DNA of 64,000 nt, from the NCBI GenBank assembly GCA_025526995.1, contig JAHLKG010000010.1, positions 744,001 to 808,000 on the forward strand, written 5' to 3'. Each line of letters opens with the position of its first letter. The first letter of the stretch is position 1. The DNA is from Powellomyces hirtus. Its lineage: Eukaryota > Chytridiomycota > Chytridiomycetes > Spizellomycetales > Powellomycetaceae. Positions 1-11,466 of this stretch are shown one piece after another. The notes under the pieces were generated by a model. The model was not told the origin of the DNA. It did not search any database and saw only the letters and a list, made by a program, of their open reading frames with translations. A program made the position numbers and the translations under genes.

Positions 1-211
1 AAATTCCCAGAACTCTAGTAAACATAAATAGATTCAGACCTCTGTGAGACTTGCCGCGAGATACTTTTGCATACATACCAAGCCAGTTATTCGATGCAAA
101 CACGACGTACAATCTCGCGCCGAGAAAATGGACGAACATGACTTCACCGTAAGTGCAACAAAAGTAGTGCACAAACTTCGGACCCGCTTCAATAAAAGCA
201 CAAGTTAATCA

Positions 212-802
212 TCAGCTCAAAGGGCTCTCACCCGAGCCTCTAGTCATACCCTCCAAAAGAGTTTCCTTGGCTCTAAACTTCTCCCTCGTCTCCTTGATTC
301 GGTTTCTCAGATACTCTTCAGAATCAAGTTTCTGATTCGCCTAAGTCAAGAAACCAAATTTCAATATCCATCCGCGCATTCTGCCACAAAGGTATGTGCA
401 TACATGCTCTTCCTCAAGCTTCTTCTTCTGCCCGCTCTGTCGCAACAAATCGTCTTTCGCACGAGCAATCATTTCCGTAGCGTAGCCTTCATCGTCCGTC
501 ATTGAATTAACTGGTATATCGGCCGAGAAGATTGCGTACGGCTGGAAATGGCCGCGCTTGAAAATCACATGTTCGCGGAATGTCGTTTCCAAGTGCTAAC
601 GAAACAACGGTTCAACGGAAAACTGTTAGTGTTCCAGTCAAGGTTCCATGGCCGTGGGACAATAATGCAGAATAAATAAACAAACCTCAATGTTTTCCCG
701 AAAAGTGCTGATCTGATTTTTGGTCTGCAGCAGCTCAGTCGCGACGCTGATTGGTCGTGCTGTGGCGGATTTGACGTCGAACGGGCTTCTTTTTTTGGAC
801 AT
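212..802 (-). CDS. Small predicted coiled-coil protein, unidentified (145 aa)
   Basis: I do not recognise this protein. Three exons (802-686, 595-404, 340-212) join in phase 0 with GT...AG introns and give 145 residues starting MSKKRSPFDVKS and ending GSGESPLS. The sequence is charged and helical, with a likely coiled coil from about residue 25 (heptad-like TELLQTKNQISTFRENIEHL) and another through the lysine/glutamate-rich middle (RQSGQKKKLEEEH) to the C-terminal third (RNRIKETREKFRAKETLLEG). There is no signal peptide or membrane segment. Three exons joining in frame with clean splice sites support a real gene. Small coiled-coil proteins of this kind are often complex subunits or flagellar parts, but nothing here decides between them. 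Confidence 0.6.
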
Positions 803-1111
803 TTTTAGACCACATACACACCTCCGCGGTCACTGACAGTTTTCCGCTGTCAATACATTCACGCGGTTCTTTGGTTAGTAAGCGTGAGTCAAGAACTCAC
901 GGAGGACACCGCGCATTTCAGACGCAAATGCTTAATTGCATGCAGCGCAGGTTGTTGGAGGCTATTGGGCCTGGCCAGCAATATTGAATTGTTAGCTGCA
1001 TATCATGCGGCCACTCGGCCTCACAGACGGTCGCCGCGAAATACTTTGAGCCGCGGCCATGTTGGATGTCGCCACGACATCCTTCCCACGCGCAAAGAAT
1101 GATGTTTACAC
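803..1111. other. Intergenic region, no gene seen
   Basis: This lies upstream of the coiled-coil gene on the minus strand and of a weak candidate on the plus strand. Open frames on both strands are short and overlap each other, and none shows a recognisable motif. It probably holds divergent promoters. I see no clear TATA element. Confidence 0.4.
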
Positions 1112-1349
1112 ATGAAAAGCAGCCAGTTAACATCGGTAGAAGAGCTGCTCAATGTACGTGATGGCGTTGGACGTCCGGATAGCATCGTCATCGACGACGA
1201 GGACACCAACAACCACAAAATCTACTGGAACTGTCTTCCCATTAGCAGGTTTCATTCATATTCATTATGTTTTCATCCTTATTTCAAGATGGGTGGACCT
1301 CCCCACAAAAACATCAGACCCTTGGGCCGGCTCCCAATCACAAACATAA
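1112..1349 (+). CDS. Possible short two-exon protein, unidentified (65 aa)
   Basis: This is a weak candidate. Exon 1 (1112-1248) begins MKSSQLTSVEELLNV and contains an acidic stretch (IVIDDEDTNN). A 40-nt GT...AG intron (1249-1288), rich in T and ending TTTCAAG, joins it in frame to exon 2, which ends WAGSQSQT and a stop at 1347. The intron has a proper pyrimidine-rich acceptor, which is the main support. The alternative is that it is chance open frame: read through, the first frame stays open to 1660. No family is recognised. Confidence 0.25.
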
Positions 1350-2057
1350 CACTCCCTCCAACACTACCATACCATGCATACAGCACCGAGGAAACGCGTG
1401 CGAACAGCTTATGTCAGCACACAATCCTTGTTGAGATTGACTATTGCACAGTGTACTGCACCACTCCGTTTCAGCGAGAAAAAAGACAAGCCTATGCGTC
1501 ACATGCTGCTTACATAGGCGAGCGGATGGAAAATGACTCTGTCCTTTTGTCCAGAGAATTGACAGCCTCTCCCACTCACCAGGAGCATCATCTCTGCTCT
1601 GGCTGCTTGGCATTGTTGGAGCTGGATGTTTGGGTGCAGAAAAGTTGGGAAGATGTCTAGATGGCAGGGGGGGAAGGCTGCGGCAGTGGGCAGCGAAAAA
1701 CCCAGCCGGTGCTTGTCACGCGATGCTGACCCACGGAAAATCTGGGGGTAAGACTCTGCACTAGGTACTGCATTGCCAAGAAATCGAACACAGCAACAAT
1801 CTTATCGGCAAGAACACTTGTCGAGCTATGGTGACGCAGGAGACAATAGAAAGAGCATCCGGCGCACCAGATAGAGTAGGCAGTCGTGAATTAAGCGTAC
1901 GCATTTTGGCGCAAATGCCCGTGACGGGTGGCATAAGATGTTGATGTAGGAATATTCAAAAACGCTCATGTGATGCCGAAATTATGGAGCAATCACTACC
2001 TCTAAAGAGTCCCGTCGCGGGAGCCAATCGAAGGGATGTACAAATGATTAGATTGGG
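1350..2057. other. Intergenic region, no gene seen
   Basis: About 700 nt between the weak plus-strand candidate and the 3' end of the syntaxin gene. A short G run (about 1669-1675) is present. Open frames are short and lack motifs. I see nothing supportable here. Confidence 0.4.
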
Positions 2058-3162
2058 TTAAAACATGATGATTAAAACTATGAGCAAAATGAGCACGATA
2101 ATAAGGATCAGGATAGTCCACTGCTGCTTCGTATCTGCAAATCATATCTCTGAATGAACAACGCGGACAAGGCAGACTCAAACAGAAAAATCACTCCATA
2201 CCGGCATTGGCCTTGATGAAATCGTTCAAACGGCGCATGCCTAGTTGAAGCTTTCCCGCGGTAGTGTCCACGTTCGACTCCAGGTCTACCAGCAATCTTC
2301 GGAAGCGGAAAACCATCAACACATACTGCGCCCACAAAGGTTCATCAGAAGAAAACCCATTCTTACGCTGTTTGATCATCCATCTCCCGTCCCATCACCG
2401 TCGCTATCTCCTTCAAGTTCCCTACTGTATCCAGCACCCCATCCAGCTGTTGATCCTGGTGCTGCATGAGGGACTGTTGTTGTTGTGCCTCTCGCTCAAT
2501 GAATCGTTGATTGGACATTTGGTAGTCCTCCTGTGTTCGGCCGTATGGGTCGGTTGTCCGTACAGACTTTTTGGCAAACAGAGCCTAAGCAAGCAGTATT
2601 GATTCTCGTGAGCTAGTCTGTAGCTAAGGACGGCATGATCTCAAAGCGGTCATCATGTACCTCTCGCCCGTCATTTTCCGCTCGCTTACTAGAGGTGGGA
2701 CTTGTCATAGCTGTTCTCATTTCCTATCAAGAAAGGAATCAGCCGGGGCCTTCGCTGACGATGGTACCCGGGTTGGTTTTCTATCTTGACCCCACCTGAA
2801 CAGTAGCCCGCGTCCGTGCAACAAACTGTTTTCTCGCGTTTATCTCCCGCATATCCAACCGAAACTTCCCCGGGTTTGATTCGACAATCCCAATAGTTTC
2901 TTGCAGAGCCTTCAGGTCCTCGTCTATATCCAGTAACGCCTCGCGTAACGCTTCTGATTCCCGTCGAAATGACTCGCCAGCCGCTGACGTGTCGGGTCCC
3001 TTCAGGAGCTCAGTCCAGTGTGCATATAATCGGGTTGTGTTACCGACATTCGCTTCCACCTCACTGAAAATAGAACATGGAGTTCAGAGTGTGGTCAAGT
3101 TCCCGGGTTGATGTCCCAACAAGGACGTACTCTTTGAGAGCAAAGTACGGATCCTCGGCCAT
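2058..3162 (-). CDS. TLG1: Syntaxin-6/Tlg1-type Qc-SNARE
   Basis: Membrane-anchored SNARE expected to act in fusion of endosome-derived vesicles with the trans-Golgi network. Six exons can be traced. Exon 1 encodes MAEDPYFALKE. The next gives the syntaxin-6 N-terminal three-helix domain (HWTELLKGPDTS, IVESNPGKFRLD, both family signatures). A linker and the SNARE motif follow (EREAQQQQSLMQ through GREMDDQ, with the zero-layer Gln, continuing LLVDLESNVDTTAGKL). The last exon encodes a C-terminal membrane anchor of about 20 residues (WTILILIIVLILLIVLIIMF) ending at the stop at 2058. Estimated length of about 250 residues fits the family. The domain order and tail anchor make the family assignment firm. 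Tlg1 versus syntaxin-10/-8 subtype is inferred from the N-terminal signatures. Confidence 0.88.
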
Positions 3163-3961
3163 TGTTGAGGATGTGTTGGCGTCAACGGGCTTCGAAGAGT
3201 TGTTTGTTTGCACCAGGTGCAACTTGTTCCTTCCAAGTTTCACTTTTTCTCTATATTTCTTTTCTCTCCTTGCGATCGCTCTGGTTCCCTCAGCCTTATG
3301 TTTCACGACTCTGTTGCGGGGTTTCGACTTGAAAAAAGTGGTTTGGGAAAATTGGTGGGTTATGTCACGCACGGTGGATTGCTTATGGACGCGACGTGAA
3401 CTTATCAAATATTTCAACAGACCTGTATTTTTTGTTCTTTTGCTTTTCTTTTTTTTTTTCACATGAAAACTGTAACTACAAGTCAACATGAAACTAAAGA
3501 GTAGTGAACCTGTCTCTGGCTGCATGTGATTCGTTGAAAAGCCACCGACCAAAGCACTGATCCACTCGTGCGTTCATTTTCCAAAAGACTGAGATGGAAT
3601 TCGGGAACGAATACCGAGCCTCACACGCGAGTGCTCGCAGACCTCGCACGACAGCAGCAGGCGAGTTCACGATTGACACAAGCCAGAACACATTTGCATG
3701 TTTGCCGAAAATGGTGGAGACCAAGAGAGAGAAGGAGACGGGCACTTTCAACCATTCATCGTTTTGCTGACGACATCTTCCGTGTGACTACTAAAGAAGC
3801 CCTCAAATGCATCCTCTTCTCATGATGAAGATGCCATATTAATGCAGGTAAGGTCGACTATGGCTTCTCTAATATAGAATGCCGTCTTCTGAACTTCTGT
3901 TACGCCGTGGTTGTTTGATGATGCAAAGTCCATGTTTATTAAGAATCTATCTGATTCTAAT
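3163..3961. other. Intergenic region, no gene seen
   Basis: Between the syntaxin start and the 3' end of APS kinase. It holds a pyrimidine-rich stretch (3430-3460, T-rich) and several short open frames with no recognisable motif. No supported gene. Confidence 0.4.
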
Positions 3962-4839
3962 CTAGGCTGCGACGAGGTAACCATTCTCTTGCAAGTAAGA
4001 GAAGATTTTCTGTGTGTCCAAAGAGCAAAAATGAGTACGCAGTTGAAAGCAAACAGCCGGTGTGATTGATAAGGCACCTACCTGTACACTTTCTTCCACG
4101 GAGAGCTTGTCGGCCTGGAGGTGAATCTCGGCCTGCGACGGGGCTTCGTAGGGTGCGTCGATGCCGGTAAATTCTGGAGGATTAGATTTGCCGACAGAGT
4201 GAGTCAACAAAGTTTTGATGTGAACAGTGAAGATGACGTCTCATTCGAGTATCGTACCTTTGATTTCACCAGCGCGGGCCTTCTTGTACAACCCCTTCGG
4301 GTCACGCTGTTCCGCGACTTCCAACGGCACGTCCACATAGACCTCCACAAACGGCAACTTGGCATCCTCATGCAACTTCCTCGCAATGTCCCGGTCCTCT
4401 CGGTAGGGAGAGATGAAGGAGGTGATGGCAACAACAGCTGCGTCCGCAAAGAGTTTGGCGACTTCCGAGATTCGACGAATGTTTTCCGATCGGTCCGCCG
4501 GGGAGAACCCAAGGTTCTTGTTCAGACCAAAACGTACATTGTCGCCGTCAAGACGGTAGGCGGTGATCTTGGTGTGGAGGAGGTGCTGCTCGAGCGCGGA
4601 TGCTATTGTGGACTTGCCGGAGGCGGAGAGGCCAGTAAGCCAGATCGTCACACCCTGGCCGAAATAAAGAAATGTTAGAGACTGTCTGAAGGAGTGCCTT
4701 CCTTCTCCGAAGCCCGTGAGGTGTCTGGAGGCGGTGTGTCTGTCCGTACCTTGTGGCCCAGCAGCGTCTCCCGTTCACCTCTCGAAACGGCGCCCTCGTG
4801 CCAGGTGATGTTGGTAGCTTTAGTAGCGTCTTGAGTCAT
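3962..4839 (-). CDS. MET14: Adenylylsulfate (APS) kinase
   Basis: Phosphorylates adenosine 5'-phosphosulfate with ATP to PAPS, the second step of sulfate assimilation, in the cytosol. Four exons. Exon 1 starts [16 protein letters not shown], the usual APS kinase opening. Exon 2 holds the P-loop GLSASGKST, the APS-binding [17 protein letters not shown] region and the lid motif [10 protein letters not shown]. The next exon gives [11 protein letters not shown], the conserved family signature, and the last ends ENGYLVAA at the stop codon. The junction EIK|EFTGID restores the codon exactly. Total length of about 205 residues matches stand-alone fungal enzymes and there is no fused sulfurylase. All key residues that I can see are present. 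The start at 4839 is chosen because its N-terminus aligns with the family. Confidence 0.93.
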
Positions 4840-5451
4840 TGTGCAGAAATACTTGGGTGAAGCAGATATCAGACAGATCTTGGGTTGGGGGTCACCGTCC
4901 TTGTCTATATGCAAGCTGCGATTTGGGAAATGGGACTACTGTGGGCAAGCGAGATATTCAAATGGGAAAAGCATCTCACTTTGCTGCTTACGTGATCTGG
5001 ATTGTGTCATCGATCGCGTCGGTCGCGCCTTCATTCAATGCATTGAATACACGTATTTGATGTCCATTGTGGATGAACAAACGCTTGTCGTATTATATAA
5101 GGGTTGAGATATATATACAAGATAGTGCGTATGTCACTACGGCGGAGAACAGGCGTCCGTGGAATCTAGCTGTTTGCGCGGGTTGGCTTGAGGTGTGGGC
5201 AATTCACATATTTTGCTAACAGCGGCTTGAGGACGGTGCGTTGTGCGCCGTACGAGTTCACGAGATTAGTTTAGGATGGTTGCGCTCATATGTCCATCAG
5301 AGTGAAAATGAAAACAACCTTTATCATGAATGAGAAGACTATCTTATTTTGGATTTGGGAGAAGTTAATGAGAAAAACTGGGTGGATTGAAAAATATACA
5401 GTGCACGAAAGTCCACATTTCACTACAGCACCAATCAAGCGTCCGCAAAGT
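4840..5451. other. Intergenic region upstream of MET14, no gene seen
   Basis: Contains the MET14 promoter and the 3' flank of the dioxygenase gene. An AT-rich stretch near 5090-5120 contains TATATATA-like sequence. No coding signal was recognised on either strand. Confidence 0.4.
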
Positions 5452-6946
5452 TCAACTGTTAATCACAGCAGCATTTGTTTCATCTCGCGTCTGCTTAAGG
5501 AACGGCACCAACGCCGTACCGCCCGCGCCCCGCAAGATCATGCCCGGTTTAAGCACATTCTTCCGCCGATTCTGCTGTATGATGATATACTTTGTTACAA
5601 TGCGGAAATGAATGTCTCGGAACCGTTTCAGACCCATCACACATCGATTATAAACTGCCAGCAGCTGCTTCTCCCCGGGTGTAGCCGAAGGTTTGTTGTG
5701 CGCGTCCATCGCGAGTGCCCGGATCTGCGTGCATGCTTCGAGATCTTCTAGGAGTTGGCGATGTGGGCCTGGCATGTAGTAGCGCATTCGTGAGAGGTAT
5801 GATTTCGATGGCGTCGGTTGGTCTTGACTTGTTAATGGACCGTGTGCGATCGGACATTGCCCAGAATGACGATGCTCAAGGCCAAGCGCAATATCAAAGG
5901 TATGTATGAGTGCTGACTGCCCCGCCGATCCACCAGCATATCGTCTATAATTCTCTCCTTGCTCGTCCTTTGCTCCCAGGTACCTGACCCCGTGGGGCAG
6001 ATCGTCCATACCCTCCCATCCGGCGAGGTATCGCCGGACGCGGTCGTTGAAGACGGCGGGATTGCAGTGATTGTGCATTTCGGCCATCACGTCGCCAATG
6101 TCAAAGATACCGTCTGCGACTGTCTCTAGTAGCTCGGCGGTTCGGTTTGCGTCGTGGGCCTGGGAGGCGCGAACGGCGGAGAGAAGCGCGGGGAGGGCTT
6201 TGGCGCCTGTGGCTTCGATGGCGAGAGTGACAGTGTAGAAGTAGGACTCGGAGGGTGTACCCGTGAATGTGTTGAGGGCGACCAGATTGCTGATGAGAAA
6301 TGCGCACTTGAGCATGTCTTCTGACATTCGTGATGAAGCGCATAAAAGGTAGAACGTACGTTATCTGAAACCCATGCTTCTCATCCCTCATCCGCCAATT
6401 CCAAAGTACCGAGGGCGCATACGAAAACACCGGCTCAATGCCCAATATTTGACTCAACGCAATCCACGGCACCGCGATCCCCGGGGGCAACTCATCCAAA
6501 ATCTTGACGGGAGGAGGTTGCGGTTGGCCCGCGGGCGCGACGGCTGCGCCCCACACATACGCGTTGCCCAGCATCCCCATCACCTGGAATCCGCGCTGAT
6601 GCTCCCGCTTAGTTTTCAGTTGATGGGCGTCCAAAACGGGGAGCTCGAATATGATGGCTCGGAGGGCTTCGCTCCCGCATCGGCCGGTGGAATCGGCTTC
6701 GGCTTGGAGTGCATCCATGGCGACCTCCCATGGCTCGAACGCAGCGGGGAGCCGTGGCAGAGGATGTTCGCGTGTTACGAAACCTAATTCGGGGTCGATG
6801 TCGTAGGCTTCTAGTGGCTGTAATTCTGCGACTGACCAGCGACATGATGAGGTTCCGGCTTCTTTTGCTTGTATATTTCTGGGAGTCTCGCTACGACCCC
6901 TGAGAGGACATGGTGTTTGGGTTACAGAAACTGGAGTGGTCATCAT
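5452..6946 (-). CDS. Indoleamine 2,3-dioxygenase-type heme enzyme
   Basis: Heme enzyme that oxidises L-tryptophan to N-formylkynurenine, the first step toward NAD+ by the kynurenine pathway (yeast BNA2). Two exons join across a 70-nt intron (6359-6290), giving 474 residues. The apparent frame change at the junction disappears when the acceptor CATCAG at 6290 is used, giving FQIT-NLVALNTFTGT, which fits the family. Visible signatures are PVFSYAPSVLWNW in the first half, YLAGWEG, the AGGSAGQS loop, RRYYMPGPHR-like YYMPGPHRQLL, and FRDIHFRIVTKYI carrying the proximal heme-ligand His. The C-terminal GAGGTALVPFLKQTR also matches. Two Met codons are adjacent at 6946 and 6943. The first ~25 residues are not conserved and the true start could be internal. 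Confidence 0.9.
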
Positions 6947-8895
6947 TGCAAGTGGGCTAATGTGTTCGGTGAACGGCGACAAAAATTCAGAGGGATACCT
7001 GCAACAGAACCGCAGCCAATACACATTCCCATTTATGTTATGTTTACGCCCACACCCAACATTCCGTTGTATATTTGTCTCCATTCCACCGCTCTCTTCC
7101 CGACGCCGGATGTGTGGAGAAGGATCCCGGATCGGTGACACAAAGTGTGGGGTAGCTGGCTCTCTTTTTTTTTTTCTTCGGCAACATCCATGGCCGTATG
7201 GACCACGAGTACGCTTGTACATCACAGTTTACATGTATTTTGAATGGATTCTATAGGTGGCTTTTTTTTTTCTGGAGTCCTGGGCGTTCTTTTTTTACAA
7301 CATGTTGGCGGTCTACCGTCACGCGGCACGCGGCGCGCGCTATTCAAATTACGTAAGTAGTGCGTGCTGCGCATTTAGGAAGAACCGTGGTTCAGCCCTA
7401 TCGACTCAAAAGCGCGCATGTGTATTTGCATGTAGATGTGCTTTCCTACGGCGCCAATCTGCGCGCGAGAGAGGGCGGTGTAAGTTCTTGTAGACGTGGA
7501 TGCGATCGCAGCAGAGGCATTTCAAGCACTGCGCAAGATGGCATTGCGCGAGATGGTCGTGAATCTGCATTAGATGTGCCTCCCCATGATGAGCCCCCTC
7601 TGTGTGACAGCCTGCGCGAGATGGTAGTGTATTTCCATGTCCATATCTGAGAATCAATTCATGCACGTCCGTGTTCATTTTTGGTTGGGAGCATGTCCGT
7701 CCCCCCGTGCAATCATTGAGGACGCTCCCGCTGTTGATCTTTCTTTCCGCAGCACTTTACAATTCATTTGCTTTGCTGTCAAACTTTGGTCGGATGGAAT
7801 AGTGCAAACCGCAGAATGCTGTGTGTGCTTGCGAGGTCCATAATTGAAGGAAAAAAAGTCCGGATAGGGAGATGTGGGACAGCTATCACGCCTCGACAAC
7901 GGATGCCCCAGTAGTTGCCGTCTCAGTATCATGGAGCTCATGGTGCTCTCGATTGCGGCCTTGAGTCCGCAGATGCTGTAATCGGCTTCAATACATGCTT
8001 TCAAGCGCCCGCGTTCATTCGCAGCTATCGCGGGAACTGTGAATCAAAAGCTCACAAATCCAGCTTTTGATGCTCCCGCATTTCCAGGCTGCTCGCCGAA
8101 ATACACCAGCCCATGAATCCGGAATCAGAATTCCCCTCGACAGCAGTAGTGTTGATTCTGAACGCGTCACGCGCCCTCGTTACGTAACACGGTCAGAAGC
8201 ACTCCGGCTGACCATCTCGCGCAGAAGATTGCAGGTGCAGAAAAAAAACCCAAAGACGAGTTGAAAATTTGAGATTCATCGGACCAGCCAGCATCTCATG
8301 AAAATCATGGTCTAATCCTAGTAAACGGAAAACGCAACTTCGAAGTGTGTGTGTGTGTATGTATGAGGCGGCGGTTAATAGAATAGAAATCAGAAACGCG
8401 ACTCTTTTGGTGGGTTAGCCAAATAGAACGGAAAGCAAATAGTAGATGAGTCTTAAAAGCAGGACCTCTCAATGGTCAATTGGGTTATATAGCTTTTTCG
8501 CCACACGTCAGCGGAGGCGCCCCGAGCGTGCGGCCGGCCATAGAAGGATTTCACAGGGATACTCCCCCCGAGTTCTTTCTTTCTTTTGTCACATTCTAGT
8601 TTCTTCTTTTTTTTTGGACCGCCTTGACCCTACGAGTGGGACTCACTTGTGGGCCGTGACACATTCACCTTCATGCATCGCTCGTTTGATTCATTTTCAC
8701 TTGGATCTACTACTGTCACTGCAAACGACTGTACCTTGTTCTTGTTTGCCCTAGAAGTGGACTGAGATATACTACGGGCGGCACAGCTTAGCAAAGCCTC
8801 TCATTTCAGCCAGCATTTCACCTCTCCCCACCGCATCCTGTCCCATCATACAAAGCACACAAAACGCAACCCTTCTTCTTTAAGAGCACAAGAGT
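6947..8895. other. Gene-poor gap of 1.95 kb
   Basis: No supportable gene. The stretch includes T-runs at 7164-7176 and 7260-7272, a (GT)7 microsatellite at 8345-8358, and a repeated motif TGCGCGAGATGGT at 7545 and 7613 with one inverted copy at 8211. The 3' part (8500-8890) is pyrimidine-rich and probably the leader and promoter of the downstream phosphatase gene. Short open frames on both strands overlap without motifs. Confidence 0.4.
8345..8358. repeat. (GT)7 microsatellite
   Basis: Seven GT units followed by ATGTATG. A simple dinucleotide repeat in the long intergenic gap upstream of the phosphatase gene. Confidence 0.8.
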
Positions 8896-11466
8896 ATGCG
8901 AGAACATCCCCTTTCGCTAGGGTACATAAAGGACACTGTAGCAGCCAACACTACCACCACCACCAAAAGCGATCCCAACCACAGTATCTCCACCACCACC
9001 ACCCGCACCAGCGACACCACCCATCCCACCAGTCACAAACGTCTCGCCCCCGCCACATCCACCGAAGATCTGGCGCTGTTGACCCTGTCGCCACCCAAGC
9101 GGCCAGCATCGCTGGAAGAGCTGTACCACGTGAATGCGGCGGTTGGGCAGCGGCAACAACAGCAGTATATGGAGAGGGGTAGCAGTAGCGCTAGCGGCGA
9201 AACCACGACAGATAGCAGTGACATGATGCATGTTTCTGAGCCCGCCCCGCAACGCGTAGGGGGACGAAGACGAGCTCCCAGCCATGATGATTTGGAAGGA
9301 CCGGCATTGCAGGCTGCGTATGGCGTGCAGGGGAATATCAATATTGGGACAAGATTATCGGTTAGCACTGGGTCCTTTGGGGCGGGTCCAAGGGCAACAG
9401 GGTTGGATACGCCAATTGGAATATCGAATGTGGGGAATGCGCTCGCTGGTCTGCGGCTTGCGACGAGTGAGGGTATGAGTTTGGCGAGAGGGAGCCCGAT
9501 ACTAATGGATGGTGTCACGACGCCTCGGTCGGGGTCACCGGCATTCGCAGCCCCGGACTTAAACGAGTTGGCAAGGCTGGGTGTGGTTGCGATAACGGCG
9601 GAAAATCTGATCGAATCTCTCAGGCACCGTGATGAGAAGGAGAGTAACGAAGATGGGATGGATATTGACCCGCCTGCAGGTGGCGATACCAACGACACCC
9701 CGATTCCGAGGCACTGGTCGATTCTCCCGGTCGATCTCCGCTACGTCAACGATTTCAGCAAATCCCGCATCACAGGGTCCGTGAATGTGAATCTGCCCAT
9801 GCTGATGCTGAAACGGTTCCGGAGGGGCGCGGTATCCAGTTTCCAAATGACCAATTTCGTCACGGGAAATGAATCGAAAGAGTTGTTTGACAATTGGGTC
9901 CATTACGCATCGGATGCTAACCATAATGACAACCTCCGGGAACGTGCGATTGTGATCTACGACGACGAGATGAACGAGGACCAGAGGGATACGGAAGCGT
10001 GGGCCTTAGTCTCTATCCTCGCAAAGGGCCTAGCCGACGATGTATGGACTCCCAGTGTGCGGAGATCGCCACCAGCGGAGCGGCGAGGAACATTCACCGC
10101 CTCTGCTCAACCGCCGAGCCGAACCCACATCACGTATCTGCGGGGTGGGTATCGGTCATTTCAGGCGACACCTGGATCTGAACCCTATCTGTGGGATGAA
10201 AGTGGGGAGGAGGCAGGGGCGAGCGGAGGAACCGGCCCATCACGACTGCGTGATAGCTCAACAGGCGGATCAGCTGGTACAAGCAGATTGGAACCGTCTA
10301 CACCCGCCCCCGCTTCAACGACGACGTCCGGTCCACCAGGGTTCCACATCCGCACGGGGCACTTATATAAACCCGACAATGGTCCACACTCCGCCATAAT
10401 CGGAACCGCGCCCCCGCTGACAGGGGATCCGGGGACGCCAACGTTTGGCCGCGCCGCGACGCTGGCGGGGGCTGCGGGGCGGGAGCGCAAAAAGTCGGCG
10501 TTCAGCATCAACACGACTAAGCTCGTGCCGCAGAGCCGCGCGAGAGGGAATACGGTCAACACGGGTGGGCCGCGGCGGATGACAATGCTGGCCCCACCGA
10601 CAGCTTCATCGGCTTTGGCGGGCATACCGGGTGTGGTGCCAGGTGATGACAAGGACAATAGGCCACCGTCCAGTGCGCATCCATCCCACTTGTCCCATCA
10701 GCTGCCAGAAGTACCAGACGAGCCGGGTACCCCAATAGGAGCCTTGCCGCCCACCCAGCAACAGCAGCAGCAATATACAAAGTCCGAGCACGTACATCGT
10801 CGTTCAGTATCCGAACCCCGGCGGTCGCTGACGGCGGGAAGCGGACCCTCGTCCCCACATAACATGCAGTACATGCAACTGTCACCAGGACCATCCACTA
10901 TCCCCACCCCCGTTGAGCCGGTCTCGGTGATCCTCCCGCACCTTCTTCTGGGCTCGGACGCGCTTCCACAAGCGAAAGACGGAGTGGAGCAGTTGAAAGC
11001 GCTGGGAGTAACGCATATCCTCAACATGGCGGTCGAGGTGGAGAACAAGGCTGTGGATGAGAGTGGACTGTTTGAGGTCAAATGGTGCCTTGCGGAGGAT
11101 CACGCGGAGCATGATATTGAGCCTGTCATCCGGGACGCTGTGGATTGGATAGGTAAGACGATCTTGCTACCCATCCCTGAGGTTCTAAAATTTGATATCC
11201 AACATTTGTTCTCTTCAGCCGAAGCTCACGCATCACAGCCAGACAACATTGTCTTTGTCCACTGCAAGGCCGGGCGCTCCCGATCCGCAACCACCGTGAT
11301 CGCGTACCTGGTGGTCCACCACAAGATGCGACTGCGCGACGCCTACGAGACGGTCAAGCAGGCTCGACCGGGCGTGAGTCCCAACCTCGGCTTCATGTTG
11401 GCTCTACTGCGAATAGAGAAGGAGGTACATGGAGAAAATCCCGGGGGAGCGACAGTATATCCATAG
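8896..11466 (+). CDS. Large MAP-kinase-phosphatase-like protein: rhodanese plus dual-specificity phosphatase
   Basis: Probable phosphatase of phosphotyrosine and phosphothreonine in MAP kinases. The frame is open throughout, but 11153-11218 is a 66-nt in-frame GT...AG intron. Removing it joins VDWI to AEAHASQPDN, as expected for the DSP fold, and leaves 834 residues. The N-terminal third is low complexity (Thr/Ser-rich). Residues about 270-400 look like a rhodanese/CDC25-homology domain (LPVDLRYVNDF, GSVNVNLP, YLRGGYRSFQ), as in MAP kinase phosphatases. A disordered linker with a short polyQ follows. The DSP domain runs from VILPHLLLGSDAL to the catalytic loop HCKAGRSRS, with Cys and Arg in place, and ends near the C-terminus (PNLGFMLALLRIEKEV). 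Substrate is inferred from domain order only. Confidence 0.85.
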   Translation: MREHPLSLGYIKDTVAANTTTTTKSDPNHSISTTTTRTSDTTHPTSHKRLAPATSTEDLALLTLSPPKRPASLEELYHVNAAVGQRQQQQYMERGSSSASGETTTDSSDMMHVSEPAPQRVGGRRRAPSHDDLEGPALQAAYGVQGNINIGTRLSVSTGSFGAGPRATGLDTPIGISNVGNALAGLRLATSEGMSLARGSPILMDGVTTPRSGSPAFAAPDLNELARLGVVAITAENLIESLRHRDEKESNEDGMDIDPPAGGDTNDTPIPRHWSILPVDLRYVNDFSKSRITGSVNVNLPMLMLKRFRRGAVSSFQMTNFVTGNESKELFDNWVHYASDANHNDNLRERAIVIYDDEMNEDQRDTEAWALVSILAKGLADDVWTPSVRRSPPAERRGTFTASAQPPSRTHITYLRGGYRSFQATPGSEPYLWDESGEEAGASGGTGPSRLRDSSTGGSAGTSRLEPSTPAPASTTTSGPPGFHIRTGHLYKPDNGPHSAIIGTAPPLTGDPGTPTFGRAATLAGAAGRERKKSAFSINTTKLVPQSRARGNTVNTGGPRRMTMLAPPTASSALAGIPGVVPGDDKDNRPPSSAHPSHLSHQLPEVPDEPGTPIGALPPTQQQQQQYTKSEHVHRRSVSEPRRSLTAGSGPSSPHNMQYMQLSPGPSTIPTPVEPVSVILPHLLLGSDALPQAKDGVEQLKALGVTHILNMAVEVENKAVDESGLFEVKWCLAEDHAEHDIEPVIRDAVDWIGKTILLPIPEVLKFDIQHLFSSAEAHASQPDNIVFVHCKAGRSRSATTVIAYLVVHHKMRLRDAYETVKQARPGVSPNLGFMLALLRIEKEVHGENPGGATVYP

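Noticed and set aside
6290..6360. Apparent frameshift in the indoleamine dioxygenase gene
   Set aside because: Using acceptor CATCAG at 6290 restores phase and yields conserved sequence FQIT-NLVALNTF.
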